Source of the DNA: Archegozetes longisetosus
Lineage: Eukaryota; Arthropoda; Arachnida; Sarcoptiformes; Trhypochthoniidae
Assembly (NCBI GenBank): GCA_018873245.2
Contig: JAEMBT020000008.1
Coordinates: 8,648,238 to 8,712,237, forward strand
Length of the DNA stretch: 64,000 nucleotides
Reading direction: 5' to 3'
In this document: positions 44,925 through 55,966 of the stretch, one piece after another
How the letters are laid out: every line of letters starts with the position of its first letter
Numbering within the stretch: position 1 is the first letter of the stretch
Position numbers and translations under genes: made by a program
Notes under the pieces: generated by a model
What the model was told of the DNA's origin: nothing
The model's database searches: none
Seen by the model: only the letters and a program-made list of their open reading frames with translations

Positions 44925-46473
44925 CAGTCCGGCTCATAATTATTAGGCCACTATATTTTTTAGGAATTTTCAATTAAAAGTTGAACTTTTAATAAATCGC
45001 GCGAAGCCAGTTTGATTACTACTGTATGGATGACTCATTTACGAAAAATTGCGTTAATCCGGCGCCGGATTAACGAGCGCGACAGAAAAACTTGATTTCT
45101 GATGTGTGCAAAAGTATTAGGCCAGTTAGTGACATTTTGGTTTCTTAGACTCTACGTGAATAAAAACTTTAGTAAGTGATTGAAAACTGTAATATAGAAA
45201 TTTGTGCACATTATTAGCTATATATTTTGCATTTTAGTCCAAGTATTGACAATGCCTATGGCCAAGGAGTTGACCGAACATGAGCGCGGCCAAATTGCGG
45301 CTCTGTTCAAAGAAGGTAAGTCCCGAAGGAAAATAGCGGCCGCGATTGGAAGGTCGAAGTGTGCCGTCGACTATTACTTGGCCAACCCCGAAGACCACGG
45401 TAGAAAGAAGCGCTCAGGAAGACCCCCGAAAGTAACTCAGCGTGATCAACGGCGTATTCTACGGTGCGCCACCAACACTAGGCAGTCGGCTACGAAGATT
45501 AAAACATCTCTACAGTTGTCCTACCACCCGAGCACCGTGAAAAGAGTTCTAAAGAAATCACCGAACCATAAATACAAAAAAAGAATGGCTAAACCTCCAT
45601 TGAAACCTGAACATAAACAAGCCCGTTTGGATTGGGCGAAGAATCATATGGAATTTGGTATCAATTGGCGAAAAGTGGTTTGGAGCGATGAGAAGAAGTT
45701 CAACCTCGATGGTCCTGATGGCCTCAATATTATTGGCACGACCTTAGGACAGAACCAGAACTCTTCTCTAAAAACACAAATGGAGGAGGTTCGGTGATGA
45801 TTTGGGCTGGCTTCGGTGGACCGGGAAGACAAACATCGCATTCATAGATGGTCGAATGAATGCCGGCGGGTACCAGACAATGCTCGAAGAGTACCTCTTA
45901 CCGAAGGGAGTCGAAATTGGTGGTCAGAATTGGATATTTCAGCAGGACAACGCGAGTATCCACAATGCAAAGTCGACTAAAGAATGGTTTACTTGCCATG
46001 ATATCGAAGTGATGAAGTGGCCATCTCGTAGTCCGGACCTTAACCCCATCGAAAACCTATGGGGCATCCTCGTACGCCGAGTTTACGCCGATGGCCGCCA
46101 ATTCGAGACCGTCAATGAACTGAAGGCCTCAATTCAAGAAGAATGGACGAAAATAGAGACAGAACTTCTTCAGAAACTAGTCAATAGCATGCAAGACAGA
46201 GTTTTTAATGTAATTCTAAAAAATGGGGGGTCAAACTAAATATTAATCTTATTTTATTTAATAAATTCGGTTTTGGCCTAATACTTTTGCACACACGGTT
46301 TTTATGTTTACCGTTCGCGCGCGGCGTCCCGATGGACGCGGGTAAAATAAAGTCTCGGCAAAATGTGAGTATCTTTGAGATACACTATCCCACCAAATAT
46401 TATTAAATTATTCCTACATTAAGTGCTAAAATTTCAAAAAATTATAGTGGCCTAATAATTATGAGCTGGACTG
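44925..46473 (+). mobile_element. Tc1-family transposon, 1549 bp, near-perfect ends
   Basis: The left end CAGTCCGGCTCATAATTATT (44925) and the right end (to 46473) are inverted copies differing at one base in the first 31. TA flanks both sides (44923-44924 and 46474-46475), the Tc1/mariner target. The GC-richer interior encodes one transposase. Identity of the ends and limited damage indicate a young insertion. Confidence 0.95.
45252..46239 (+). pseudogene. Tc1 transposase (DD34E), two frameshifts
   Basis: The likely start is ATG 45252 (MPMAKELTEHERGQ). A paired helix-turn-helix region (KSRRKIAAAIGRS, GRKKRSGRPPKV) is followed by the catalytic core: VVWSDEKKFNLDGPDG (first Asp), FQQDNASIH (second Asp) and SPDLNPIENLWG. 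The last Glu is 34 residues after the second Asp, hence DD34E. The frame shifts just after DGLN (about 45727, one base missing) and again near 45825. The stretch between them (YYWHDL..., GGGSVMIWAGFGG) reads in the third frame. All catalytic residues survive, so only these two indels block expression, assuming they are real. An earlier in-frame alternative start (45204, TTG) is not credible. Confidence 0.92.
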
Positions 46474-46617
46474 TAGATTGTAGTTTCATATATCCTTTAT
46501 ATATTAGCGTCAAAACCTTTGCCTACTTTCTAATAGAAATAGTAAGATAAGATCATCACGGTAACCATGGTATAAATCTTCACCGCATTGAATTGCATCC
46601 ATCTATTCAAAGTCTTC

Positions 46618-48924
46618 TTACCTCTCCAATACAAATGGTTGACTCTTTTTTTCAAATAATGAATAATTTTCTAAAGAATTTTCATAAAATCTAGTTTTCG
46701 TTTGGATGAAACACATGTGAAAACTTTCTTCAATAGTCTTAATTTCTCTACTGATTTTATAGTCTTTTTCTTTTGTCAGTTGACTTGAATTCAAGGCCCA
46801 AAAGCTTTTATTTCTTAATATCTTTATGCAACTCGGTCTAAAATTTTTTATTGGTTTCATCATTTTCAAGATAATTTTATAGATAGTCTCATACTTTTTA
46901 TTTAATAGTTGATCGTTTCTTGAAATACTCGAGGATCTAAGAAATTGAAATAGGAAAAATTGATCATTATTGGGTAGTGGGCTTTATTATTGATAATACA
47001 CTCACGAATTGATATCGATATCAAATATTTCTTGAGCAACAGAGCCTAAACTATAAATGTCTGCCATTGTATCATAATTTTTTCCATTAAGAACTTCTGG
47101 TGCGATATATTTGATAGTTCCTAACCCTTGCGTATGAGTTTGTTCATCAAATTGGTGAACCACAGCTAATCCAAAATCGGCCAACTTCACGAATCTCCCA
47201 TTTGTTCCATTAGTAATGAGAATATTTGTAGGCTTCAAGTCCCTGTGGATTATATTGAGTTTATGCAGGAAATTGACAGCCTCTAATATTTCTCTGAATA
47301 ATTCACTTGAAATATAATATTCCAATCGAGACATTGGTTGAAACTCTTTTCTCTGAAACTCATTTCTCTTTTTCAGTAATATGTCTCTTAGGGTAGTGAA
47401 GCATAACTCCATTTGAATGTAAAGAATTTCGTTGTTTTCAATCCACGAGCTCTTGTATTGTACGACATGATCGCTTTGTAGTTTTGCCATTAATTTCAAT
47501 TCATCTATGCTTTTTTTCTTTATTTCATCAGAAAATCCTGAAAAAGGGTCAGAAAATATTTTCAAACTACTTTTCTGTAAGAATAACTTCAGTGTATAAA
47601 AAACATTACCACTTAATAAAATTTTTTTCACAGCGTAGTTTTGTTCATCGAATAAGTTGAATGCTTTATAAACTCGACCAAAATTTCCACTTCCGACGAG
47701 TTCTAATTCTTTAAACTCGTTTTTATATTTTGCTGGAAGATTGATTTTGGTCTTGTCATATTTCACTTTGTTTGGATTCGAATCAGGAAAAGAGAAAATT
47801 GTTTGAATTGCTGACTCGTCGTTGAAATCATCGCTGTACCTTCTGTTTTCCGCGTTCTCTCCGTGTTTGTTCTCAAAAAATACTGTGTTGTATGTGATTT
47901 GAAAATAATGAGCGAAAACCTCATTAAAACTCTTGAATTGTGTCTCGGATGGAGTTTTTACCACACGCTCTCCACATTTACCCCAGATGATAACGACTCC
48001 TCGTTTGGATAAAGTTATTGAAATATTTTCTCCAAAATGTGATGCCACGTCAATGAATTCAGTTAAATTCTTCAATTTCAAAGGGAATTCGCTTTGCTCT
48101 TTGATATTCTCATATCCGAGTTGTCCTAATTCATTACTACCGAACAGATGAATATATCCATCATTTGATAACAATAAACTATGTGCTCGACCACAGCTTA
48201 TTTTCTCAAAAATCACACTTATTTTTACAAGTTTCGGAACATTTATTGATTTATCCTTGAATTTTTCAAGGCCCAGTTGACCACAAATATTTGAACCCCA
48301 ACTGAAGACATGTCCATTCTCTGTTAAAGCCATTGAATGTCTTTCACCACATGATATAGCTTTAACTTTTTCACCATTAAATCCATTCACGTGATGTGGT
48401 ATAAACACATTATCATAATTTTGATTTCCAATTTGTCCAGAACTGTTTTTACCCCATGCATATACCTCACCATCAATCGTCAATACAAGTGTATGATTAT
48501 AGCCACAGCAAACATCAATGATATGTTTATCTCTTAAATATTGATTTACTTCTGGTTTATACATCTTTCCGTCGTATTTTCCATTACCTAATAATCCACT
48601 TTCGTTCCAACCCCAACTATAAACTTTTCCGTCAGCGGTGCGCGCGCTAACATGAGAATTACTATTCTTGAAATCAATGATTTGTTTATTACTCATGTCT
48701 TCATTAATAGTCAAGTGTTTTACTTCATTCTTATGTCCAAATCCTAATACTCCGCAACTATTATTTCCGAAGGTATATATCTTGTTTTCATTTGTACCAA
48801 AAAATACATTACTTTCATCTTTATAAAAATCTCTAAAAACGTATAAAATTTTAATATTTTTAATAAAATCGTCATTCAGTTCCAATTTATTGAAAATATC
48901 GTATTTCATAATTGTTTTCTTCAT
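46618..48924 (-). CDS. RCC1-repeat/protein-kinase fusion, copy C (active-looking)
   Basis: Exons 47006-48924 and 46618-46936 are joined by a 69-nt intron (GTGAGT...TTCTTAG) and encode 745 residues from ATG MKKTIMKY. About six RCC1 repeats occupy residues 50-330. After a spacer, the kinase runs from about 405: GSGNFGRVYKAF (Gly loop), YAVKK (ATP lysine), MELCFTTL hinge, HRDLKPTN near 559, ADFGLA near 581 and APE. All catalytic positions are present. An insert between lysine and helix C (about 60 residues) and the 'GNFGRVYKA...HRDLKPTNIL' style recall eIF2-alpha kinases; this is inference, not proof. RCC1 domains in NEK8/NEK9 lie after the kinase, here before. No signal peptide. It is the most complete and catalytically normal of the three paralogues in the window. 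Confidence 0.9.
46937..47005 (-). other. Intron of RCC1-kinase copy C
   Basis: Canonical GTGAGT donor at 47005 and CTTAG acceptor ending at 46937, phase 2, at the same position as in copies A and B (after D-I-x-I/D-N). Confidence 0.85.
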
Positions 48925-49573
48925 TTTGGTGATGTTAGCACAAAATTATTCAAAAATTTTAATGTCGATACTTTGTTGATTTCAATTTTAAAAGCGCTCG
49001 AATCTAAACAAATTCAAATTTTAAATATGCAAAATTAGTCTGTAGTAGCGCTTTTCATTATATCGTAAAATCGTAATCACTTTCTGATATTAAAATTTCA
49101 AGTCCGTATGTTTGAAGTAAAGTGAACAACTCCTTTTTATAATAACTGGGTTAACGTTTTGCTTGTCTAGCAGTTAATAAACTTTATCATTTAGATTAAC
49201 ACTTAACCATCTCCGCCGAGATAAATCTGGTGTTATTTAACGAAAAAATGAACTTTGGATACAAGTTATAGTGGTTAATAGACTTTAACAAATAACAGTG
49301 TTGTAGCTTTAAGTCAACCAAAAGGCCAACTTTAAAAGTGGCAAGAGTAATCCCTTTATTCTAGAATTGATTACATTCTAAAAGTCATTCAAATTTTTGT
49401 TTTTATGAGTATTAATCTCGTCTCAGTCTCGTAGGAAATCATATCTTAATAATCATAGACATTGACCCTTTATCTTGAGTTTAAGGCATATTTCAGTTAG
49501 AAAGTAAGCGATTCATTTAATCTTTACTAACTAAACATGATTCTTATGTCATTTAAATTCTAGTTTTGATATA

Positions 49574-50060
49574 CAGGGTTTAACAAGATCTTTTGCAAGG
49601 GGTATACAGCAAAAAAACTACTGATGATATGAACATATTATTGAATGATTTTTGAAATACTATCAAAATGGAAATGATTTGGGTAGTTGAACAGTCAAAA
49701 CGAAAATTTTGAATTTTGCGCTTTAAGACAGGTTTTCTTCTAATAGCTGACCATAGGGTATAAACATAACAAATCAGCTGATCATAAAGCTACAAACAAA
49801 TTTTCACTGTCAACGCTCACAAAACATGTAACCGAAGTGTTGAAATCACTTGAAAATGATACGGAATTATTTGAAACATTTCTTTTATCATATCCAGAAA
49901 GACTTAATGCTGTGCGTCGCGCAAATGGTGGTCATACTGAATATTAAATTTGTACCTTTTATTTCCATTTTTTATAACGAATTCAATAAAATTTACTTTA
50001 AACTTGTAGCTTCTGCAGTTTTTGCTGTATACCCCTTGTAAAAGATCTTGTTAAACCCTG
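49574..50060. mobile_element. Tc1/mariner-type MITE, CAGGGTTTAACAAG ends
   Basis: Inverted ends of about 42 bp begin CAGGGTTTAACAAGATCTTT and differ at one or two positions. Both sides are flanked by TATA, consistent with TA targeting. The 487-bp interior has only a short chance-like frame (49850-50041). A similar end (CAAACCCTGTATA) appears at 25570-25582, inside the last NPC2 exon boundary. Confidence 0.85.
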
Positions 50061-50222
50061 TATAATCAATTATTATACGTAGCGAACAAATTTTAGTTTA
50101 TTACAATTTTTCGAACTTGTCTCGTCTTATTAATTTCACGAAAAACTGATCTAGTCTCATCTCACAAGGCAAGATAACTCGAGATTCTGCGAGATATTCC
50201 ACAAGACGGATTACATGAAATT

Positions 50223-50290
50223 ACCGCGCAAAATACACTACCGCGCAAAATACACTACCGCGCAAAATACACTACCGCGTAAAATACACT
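50223..50290. repeat. 17-bp tandem array, 4 units
   Basis: ACCGCGCAAAATACACT is repeated four times (the fourth has CGT for CGC), followed by ACCGCGCGGTA and a nearby inverted GCGCGGTAATATC, forming a GC-rich palindromic cluster in AT-rich DNA. Confidence 0.95.
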
Positions 50291-50520
50291 ACCGCGCGGT
50301 ATTGACTTGCGCGGTAATATCAAACACGGTGTTTGTTTGCGCTGCAAGTTACGCGCTGTAATATCGTGATAGACACAAGACGAGATCTCGTTTTCATGAC
50401 TATATTCTAAGCTCAAAAAGGCTGATTCATAATGTTAGATTCAAGGTCTTGGGCTTTGGGCTGATCAAACATAGAAAGGCTGACTTTCGGTCCTAAAGGC
50501 CGCAGGGTGGCAGCTCTGCC

Positions 50521-51629
50521 AATTAAGTTAGCATTCAATCTTTGTTGATATAATTCCATTGTATAAAACTATAAGTATAATACTCTGAAAGTATAAAACT
50601 TGAGTACAAATTATATCAATATTGTTTCGATAAATACATTCAAAAATTTTCGATATTAGGAGAATAAGATTTATATAAATCTGATTGAATTTAATATAGA
50701 AATGATTGATTGATGACATCCTTGATTCATTCAATTGAGATTGATTGAAAATAATTGTTAGATACTAATCTCGATACAAATCGTCGGTTTGTGCAACTTG
50801 TTCAACTAACTTTATCTGTGCTCGTAAAATTCAGCCAGGGTTGAAAATAAAATTTAAATAAATCAGGATCAAGCAGTTTAAAGAAATTTATGTGTTCACG
50901 ACTTTTTTATATTTTTCATTAATTTTTCGTCTCAGACCAGTAATATTCCAATTTAGTAGTCGCCAACATTTTAATTTAATCAAACTCTTAGTATACTTCG
51001 AGATGACGACGTTGTATTAGTTTATAACAACGAACGACATTAATAGCATTCCTTTTACTAATCAGTTGAATAAATAATCTAATGAAATTCGTATCACCAA
51101 AATAGTTGTTTTGATCAAAACATCCATAAACGTTCTGCATTGAGATTAACAGATTTGTCGAAATTCATATAGTTTTGATATCAGTTACAACCTCTTGACT
51201 CTGAGATATTTCATTAAGTTATTCACTTAAATGCACTCTTCATTATATGTCAATAATAATATGGCAATGATTTAATAACTATTGTTGCTGACGGTTGCTA
51301 AGCATACAGATATGGATGACTCGGTATGACCAAAGTATCCCGACTTTCACCTGTAACTTTGTTCCCGTTTATCTTCACATAAATGTTCTATAGAATAGAG
51401 AATAGAATCGCGATATGAGGATTTCGAGACCTAAAAGCAATGTTGTTGTCAAACTCAATGTTGTTAAACAACTTATCGGATAGTCAATAGGTTCTCGATG
51501 TATTACAGTCAATGTATTATAAGCCGATAAATTTTTCATTGACCTGATATATATGGGAATATTTTATCGAAAAAGGACAAAGGATGAAATCTATTTTATT
51601 TTTAGAGATCATCCGATTATTCAGTATAA
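50521..51629. other. Intergenic, nothing recognised
   Basis: AT-rich. The 68-codon minus frame (50528-50734) has no support. Confidence 0.4.
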
Positions 51630-51637
51630 CTATTGTG

Positions 51638-52137
51638 GGGTGAATCCGGGCTAATGGGTCTAAAGGGGTTCTCGACCTCCATTTTCGACCTCCACCGACC
51701 CCGCCAAGTGATATATCATTGAACTCAGGATATCGAACTGAACATTTTGATACTTCACTTGGTCAATTATCTCGAGTAGTTCTCGAAATATCCATCATTG
51801 TTTGGTTTAGTACCTCGTAATGGATAAACCTGGATTCTCGAGTCGTAACCCAAACTAGCCTGATATAAACTAAGGGAGAATAAGTTAGGTCGCGAAGCGA
51901 CCTAACCTATTATACCTTAGTTTAAATCAGGTTTGGCTTGGGTTACAACTTGGTAAAGCCAGGTTTACCCATTTTCGAGGTGGTTACGTCTCGGTGGCCA
52001 GAAGTGGCCAGGTTCGGATCAAAAGTGGTCAAGTGTAGTATCAAAATGTTCAGCTTGACGAACTGAATCCAATGATATATCACACTTGGGGGTGGGAGGT
52101 CGAGAACCCCTTTAGACCCATTAGCCCGGATTCACCC
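51638..52137. mobile_element. Palindromic 500-bp MITE with 8-bp target duplication
   Basis: The element begins GGGTGAATCCGGGCTAATGG and ends with the inverted copy. CTATTGTG lies on both sides (51630-51637 and 52138-52145), an exact 8-bp duplication typical of hAT or P elements. The whole element folds on itself about a central palindrome (GGTCGCGAAGCGACC, about 51888-51902). No coding capacity. Partial relatives lie at 16040-16712. Confidence 0.92.
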
Positions 52138-52786
52138 CTATTGTGACAAATTATCACTTGAGTGTCCAGAAATTTATTGGGTGATCTGGTATTGTTATAT
52201 TCGTTATTTTATTCAGTGGTATATTTTTCTTTTGAAGATCTGAGTAACATTTAAGTTCTTATGCTTGTTAGATACAAACTTTATAAAAGCACTGAAAAGT
52301 TTATTGAAAGTTGAGTAGAACAGAACTTGAGTAAAAGTTCAACTATAACCGATTCACGAAAATATTGAACAAAATCTACTGATTGGTTTTTCTACTCAAG
52401 TGTTTAATATAACTCCAGTAGAGCCAAGAAATTTATTCCTTTTGTTACACGTCTCTTAAGTATCTGAGTAACACAGTGAAATATAAACTGCAGTTTCTCA
52501 CCTTGAAGCAGTGTTCCGGTCTAGACACTATGTGGTTCATATCCAACGAACTTATAGATTGTGAACTTTTCAATAATCCGAAAAAAGGATAAGTCAAACA
52601 AAAACCAAATTTGATAAATGTAGCAAATATTTCAATTAATGATAAGTAATTTTTATTATTGGAATTTATAATATCAAGTTCTAAATATATACACTTCGAA
52701 GCAAAAAATGCATTAGATTGATCTTAATGATCGAGAACCTTTTTCAGCTGTTAGTTTTGCGATTGTGTTATCTGTTCTGTCTCGCC

Positions 52787-53257
52787 TTAAATGTGCCTTA
52801 AATGTCTCCGTCTCTCTTTCAATACCTCAAATATTTTATCTCTAGTGAATAATTTGGAATCATCGACTTCCATAATCAGAAAATCATCGTCAATATCAAG
52901 GAGACGCACCATGTTCAACACATTGTCCTTATCCGAATCGACTGCTTCATTGTATATGATCCAACTCTGAATGTATCTGAAGAACTCTTTTTCTTGAACA
53001 ATAAAAAGTTTGCTACGTAGCAGTTCTTGAATTTCGACTGTAGTCAGACTGAGAGATTTTGGACTCTCCAAAATTTCGACTGGATGTTGATTGATAAAAG
53101 CCATACACTCTTCTTCAACTTTTTTTAGAGATGGATTCGTGGAACCCTTTACAGTACGATACGTCTCGATAACGTCATGTACTGTCAACGCATCAAACCT
53201 ATGTACAAGACATAAAATTACTAAAATTGTAGTAAATTTTGTGATTGCCATTATCAT
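52787..53257 (-). CDS. Secreted BACK-domain protein without BTB
   Basis: An intronless frame of 156 residues. The start is ATG 53255-53257 (MIMAITK); the second ATG at 53251 is equally possible. Residues 1-23 form a signal peptide (TTILVILCLVHRFDA). Residues 45-135 match the BACK fold: EECMAFINQHPVEILESP, then TTVEIQELLRSKLFIVQEKE, FFRYIQSWI, NMVRLLDI and the DDFLIMEVDDSKLF tail. BACK normally links BTB and Kelch in cytosolic Cullin-3 adaptors; here neither partner is present and the protein should be exported. A TATA box lies 58 nt upstream. A paralogue sits at the right edge of the window. Function is unknown. Confidence 0.82.
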   Translation of the reverse strand: MIMAITKFTTILVILCLVHRFDALTVHDVIETYRTVKGSTNPSLKKVEEECMAFINQHPVEILESPKSLSLTTVEIQELLRSKLFIVQEKEFFRYIQSWIIYNEAVDSDKDNVLNMVRLLDIDDDFLIMEVDDSKLFTRDKIFEVLKERRRHLRHI

Positions 53258-53314
53258 GGTATTATTCTAATCATCAAATTCAAATATATGCTATTTGTTA
53301 GAATCTAATTATGG

Positions 53315-53322
53315 CTTATATA
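53315..53322 (-). promoter_or_regulatory. TATA box of the secreted BACK gene
   Basis: TATATAAG on minus, in GCTATATAAGCC, 58 nt above the start codon. Confidence 0.55.
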
Positions 53323-55898
53323 GCTCTAATTACAATGAAAAACTAACAATTATCATCAAATTTAGATTTTGTGACTGACGTATTTGTATGTAATCGAAAC
53401 TCATGTTTATATTCCCTTTAGGTTCCTACAATTTGTGATGAGAGACACAAACATGTTTTAAAATTCCCAATAATTTTTGATTTAGATCAAGGATTTGTTG
53501 AAATGAAGAAATTTGTTAAGTTTGAGATAATTAATAACATTGAATTTCATTTGGATCCTTGAAAGTGAAGGTAAGCCAATGTATGATTTAAGTATAAATT
53601 CGAGAAACACATCTCTTAAGCAATAGATCAGGAGTTCTATTATATTGAAATTAAGATCAACAAAATAAAACACTAATGTGTGTATTTGTTGACAGGTCAC
53701 TAAACCTGTTAGTGAAAATCTTCCCAAGTCAAATATATTGTTATACATAACTATATTTAATGAAATGGGAATCAAACAGTATTTCTTTTGAGAACAAAAT
53801 TAGAAATAGATAATATATTAAGCCATTATAATAACTATAAATTAATAGCACATTATCAGTACATTAATTTTTAAGTGATTATTGCACTTATGTGACTTCA
53901 GTTTTTCTGTCTGTCATTCTTTATAAAATTATATAGTTTTTGATCGAATAATAAGATAGTTATTCTTTGGTTTTAAATTATTGCAGCTATTTTTCAATAA
54001 TTTCACCAATTTTATCCCTTGAATCTACGCTTTCTTCTTTTAATTCAAGTTTTGATAAGTCCTACGTCTTAATTGTTGGTGTTAGATACTTACCGTTTAT
54101 TGCTTGTATTTTAATTTATGTATCAACGTTTCGTTAATTCAGCTCAATTTTTCTAACTTATATTTTTATATCTTTGTGATTCCATACATTCTAAATTTTA
54201 TTCATATATGTAAGTTTAGCTCGCAATGATAGTACGAGTGTATCAACAGAAAATTCCTGTCGATATACTAATTAATGTACAAACTCAGTCTCAAGCTCTT
54301 GTTTTCAAAACATTATCTATCAATTCATCCGTTAAAATTTCTTTCATATGTTAAAAAAGATGGTATCTTTCACTTGTCTCCCTCCATTCACTTGCCTTCC
54401 CTTTTTATCGTCCTTTCAAATAACAAAGTTTGACTTTTAGTGATTAGCATTTTGGACGTTAACCCCGAGTGTTACTCTGAATGTCCAGCTTTGAAACAAC
54501 ATTTTCTACCTCCAGCGCAAGCTTAAAGATGGAGATTCAAGGTTCATTCTTAAGCACCCTTTAATTTTAAGCTTATAAACATGATTTAATGGTCAAAGAT
54601 CTTCGAAAATTAAAAGAGACTTCTCTATCCTCTTAATTACATCCAGATATAGATAAAATGCCTCTATTTGAAAATTTTTAATCATAAAATCGAGCCTGAT
54701 AATAGAAACCATATCTTAGTTTATCAGAATATTTTGGTTAGTTGAATTATGAATTCAATGCATGAAGACTATTTTTAAATTGTATCACAGATAAGTTATT
54801 GTGTGTGCAGGAGATTTTGCATTCACATGTGTTTTTGGTTAGGTCTCGAGCAGAGGTATAGCTGAGTTTGAGAGTCATCCTTTTCTACGAAATCGAGTCA
54901 TAAAACTTGTGATTCAAGTGTGAAAACAAGACGTTTTTCACAAATTGATAGTTCCTATTAACTCATCGATATTGTATCTTATGATAGATCTTAAACTGAT
55001 GTATAAACTGGTTGATCGACAGTCCAAAACTGGACATCTAAAAATTGGCTGAAGTGTTTGGCCTCTACCCTAACAATTTCATATTTTATGTTTTATCGAC
55101 ACAAATTCAGAGCCCAAAACTTTGGCTCTAAATATTTAAAATTTATAATAAATTTTTATGAGTTTATACTTATTGGAATTAATTTTGATTTCAACAAAGT
55201 TTTGGTGTCATTTTAATTTTGAGAGTGATATAGTGTTGCACTTACTCTCAAATTCTTAGTAAGTTGAGAAACTCTACGTGAAGTCAACAGAATCGGCATA
55301 TGCGACAACACTACTTTAGTGGTTGTGTGAATCAACGTGAGAAATTATTTTTTCTTTTGGTTGGTTGAATGCGAGCTTCACAATTTCGTTTAATCACCTT
55401 TTTGTGCCAAGCTCCAGTTTAATGTTTATAAGATGTTTTCTTGTTGTTAAGACTGGTTCAACAATCTAAAACATATCGATCTGAAATATCAGGAGCACAA
55501 TCTCACTCTCAGGACTGTAAAATAACACTTAATTTGAAATAAGCAAAAATTCATTATGTATAAATAACTTATACAGTACTATTATTTTCTAATTATCATT
55601 ATGGTTTGATATCTTATCTGTTCAATAGTATATTTACAGTTAAATACAATTGAAGGGATAATTTGAATCACAACTCAATAATTGCTAAGATAAAAAGATA
55701 TTAAAAACTTCACATTAACTGAAATAAAGTTTAAATTGATTCTAATTAATAATTTACTCTTTCGTATTTTGCTCGAATAATTGCAATTATTCGATATTTC
55801 ATGGACTCTACTAAATTAATTATAATCTGTGGGTAAATCTTTTGCTATTTTTCAATTATAAAACTTTTCAATCCATTTGAAATCTTTGACTCTCACTT
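53323..55898. other. Long intergenic stretch, nothing recognised
   Basis: AT-rich. The minus frame 53482-53775 shows no domain and is probably chance. I see no RNA gene or transposon ends. Confidence 0.4.
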
Positions 55899-55966
55899 TT
55901 ACACACGTCTCTTGATGATACCCCAGAGGTTTTCAATTGGGTTTACGTTAGGACTATTTGATAGTC

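Larger units (their letters stand above)
49290..50520. repeat. Dispersed repeat, copy 1 (partner at 57430), interrupted
   Basis: Several blocks match 57430-58085 in order: TTGATTACATTCTAA with CATTCAAATTTTTG, then CTCGAGATTC, then GGCTGA-CATAATGT-AG, and GGCTGACTTTCGG ending in GGTGGCA. In this copy a MITE (49574-50060) and a 17-bp tandem array (50223-50290) interrupt the match. Confidence 0.7.
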
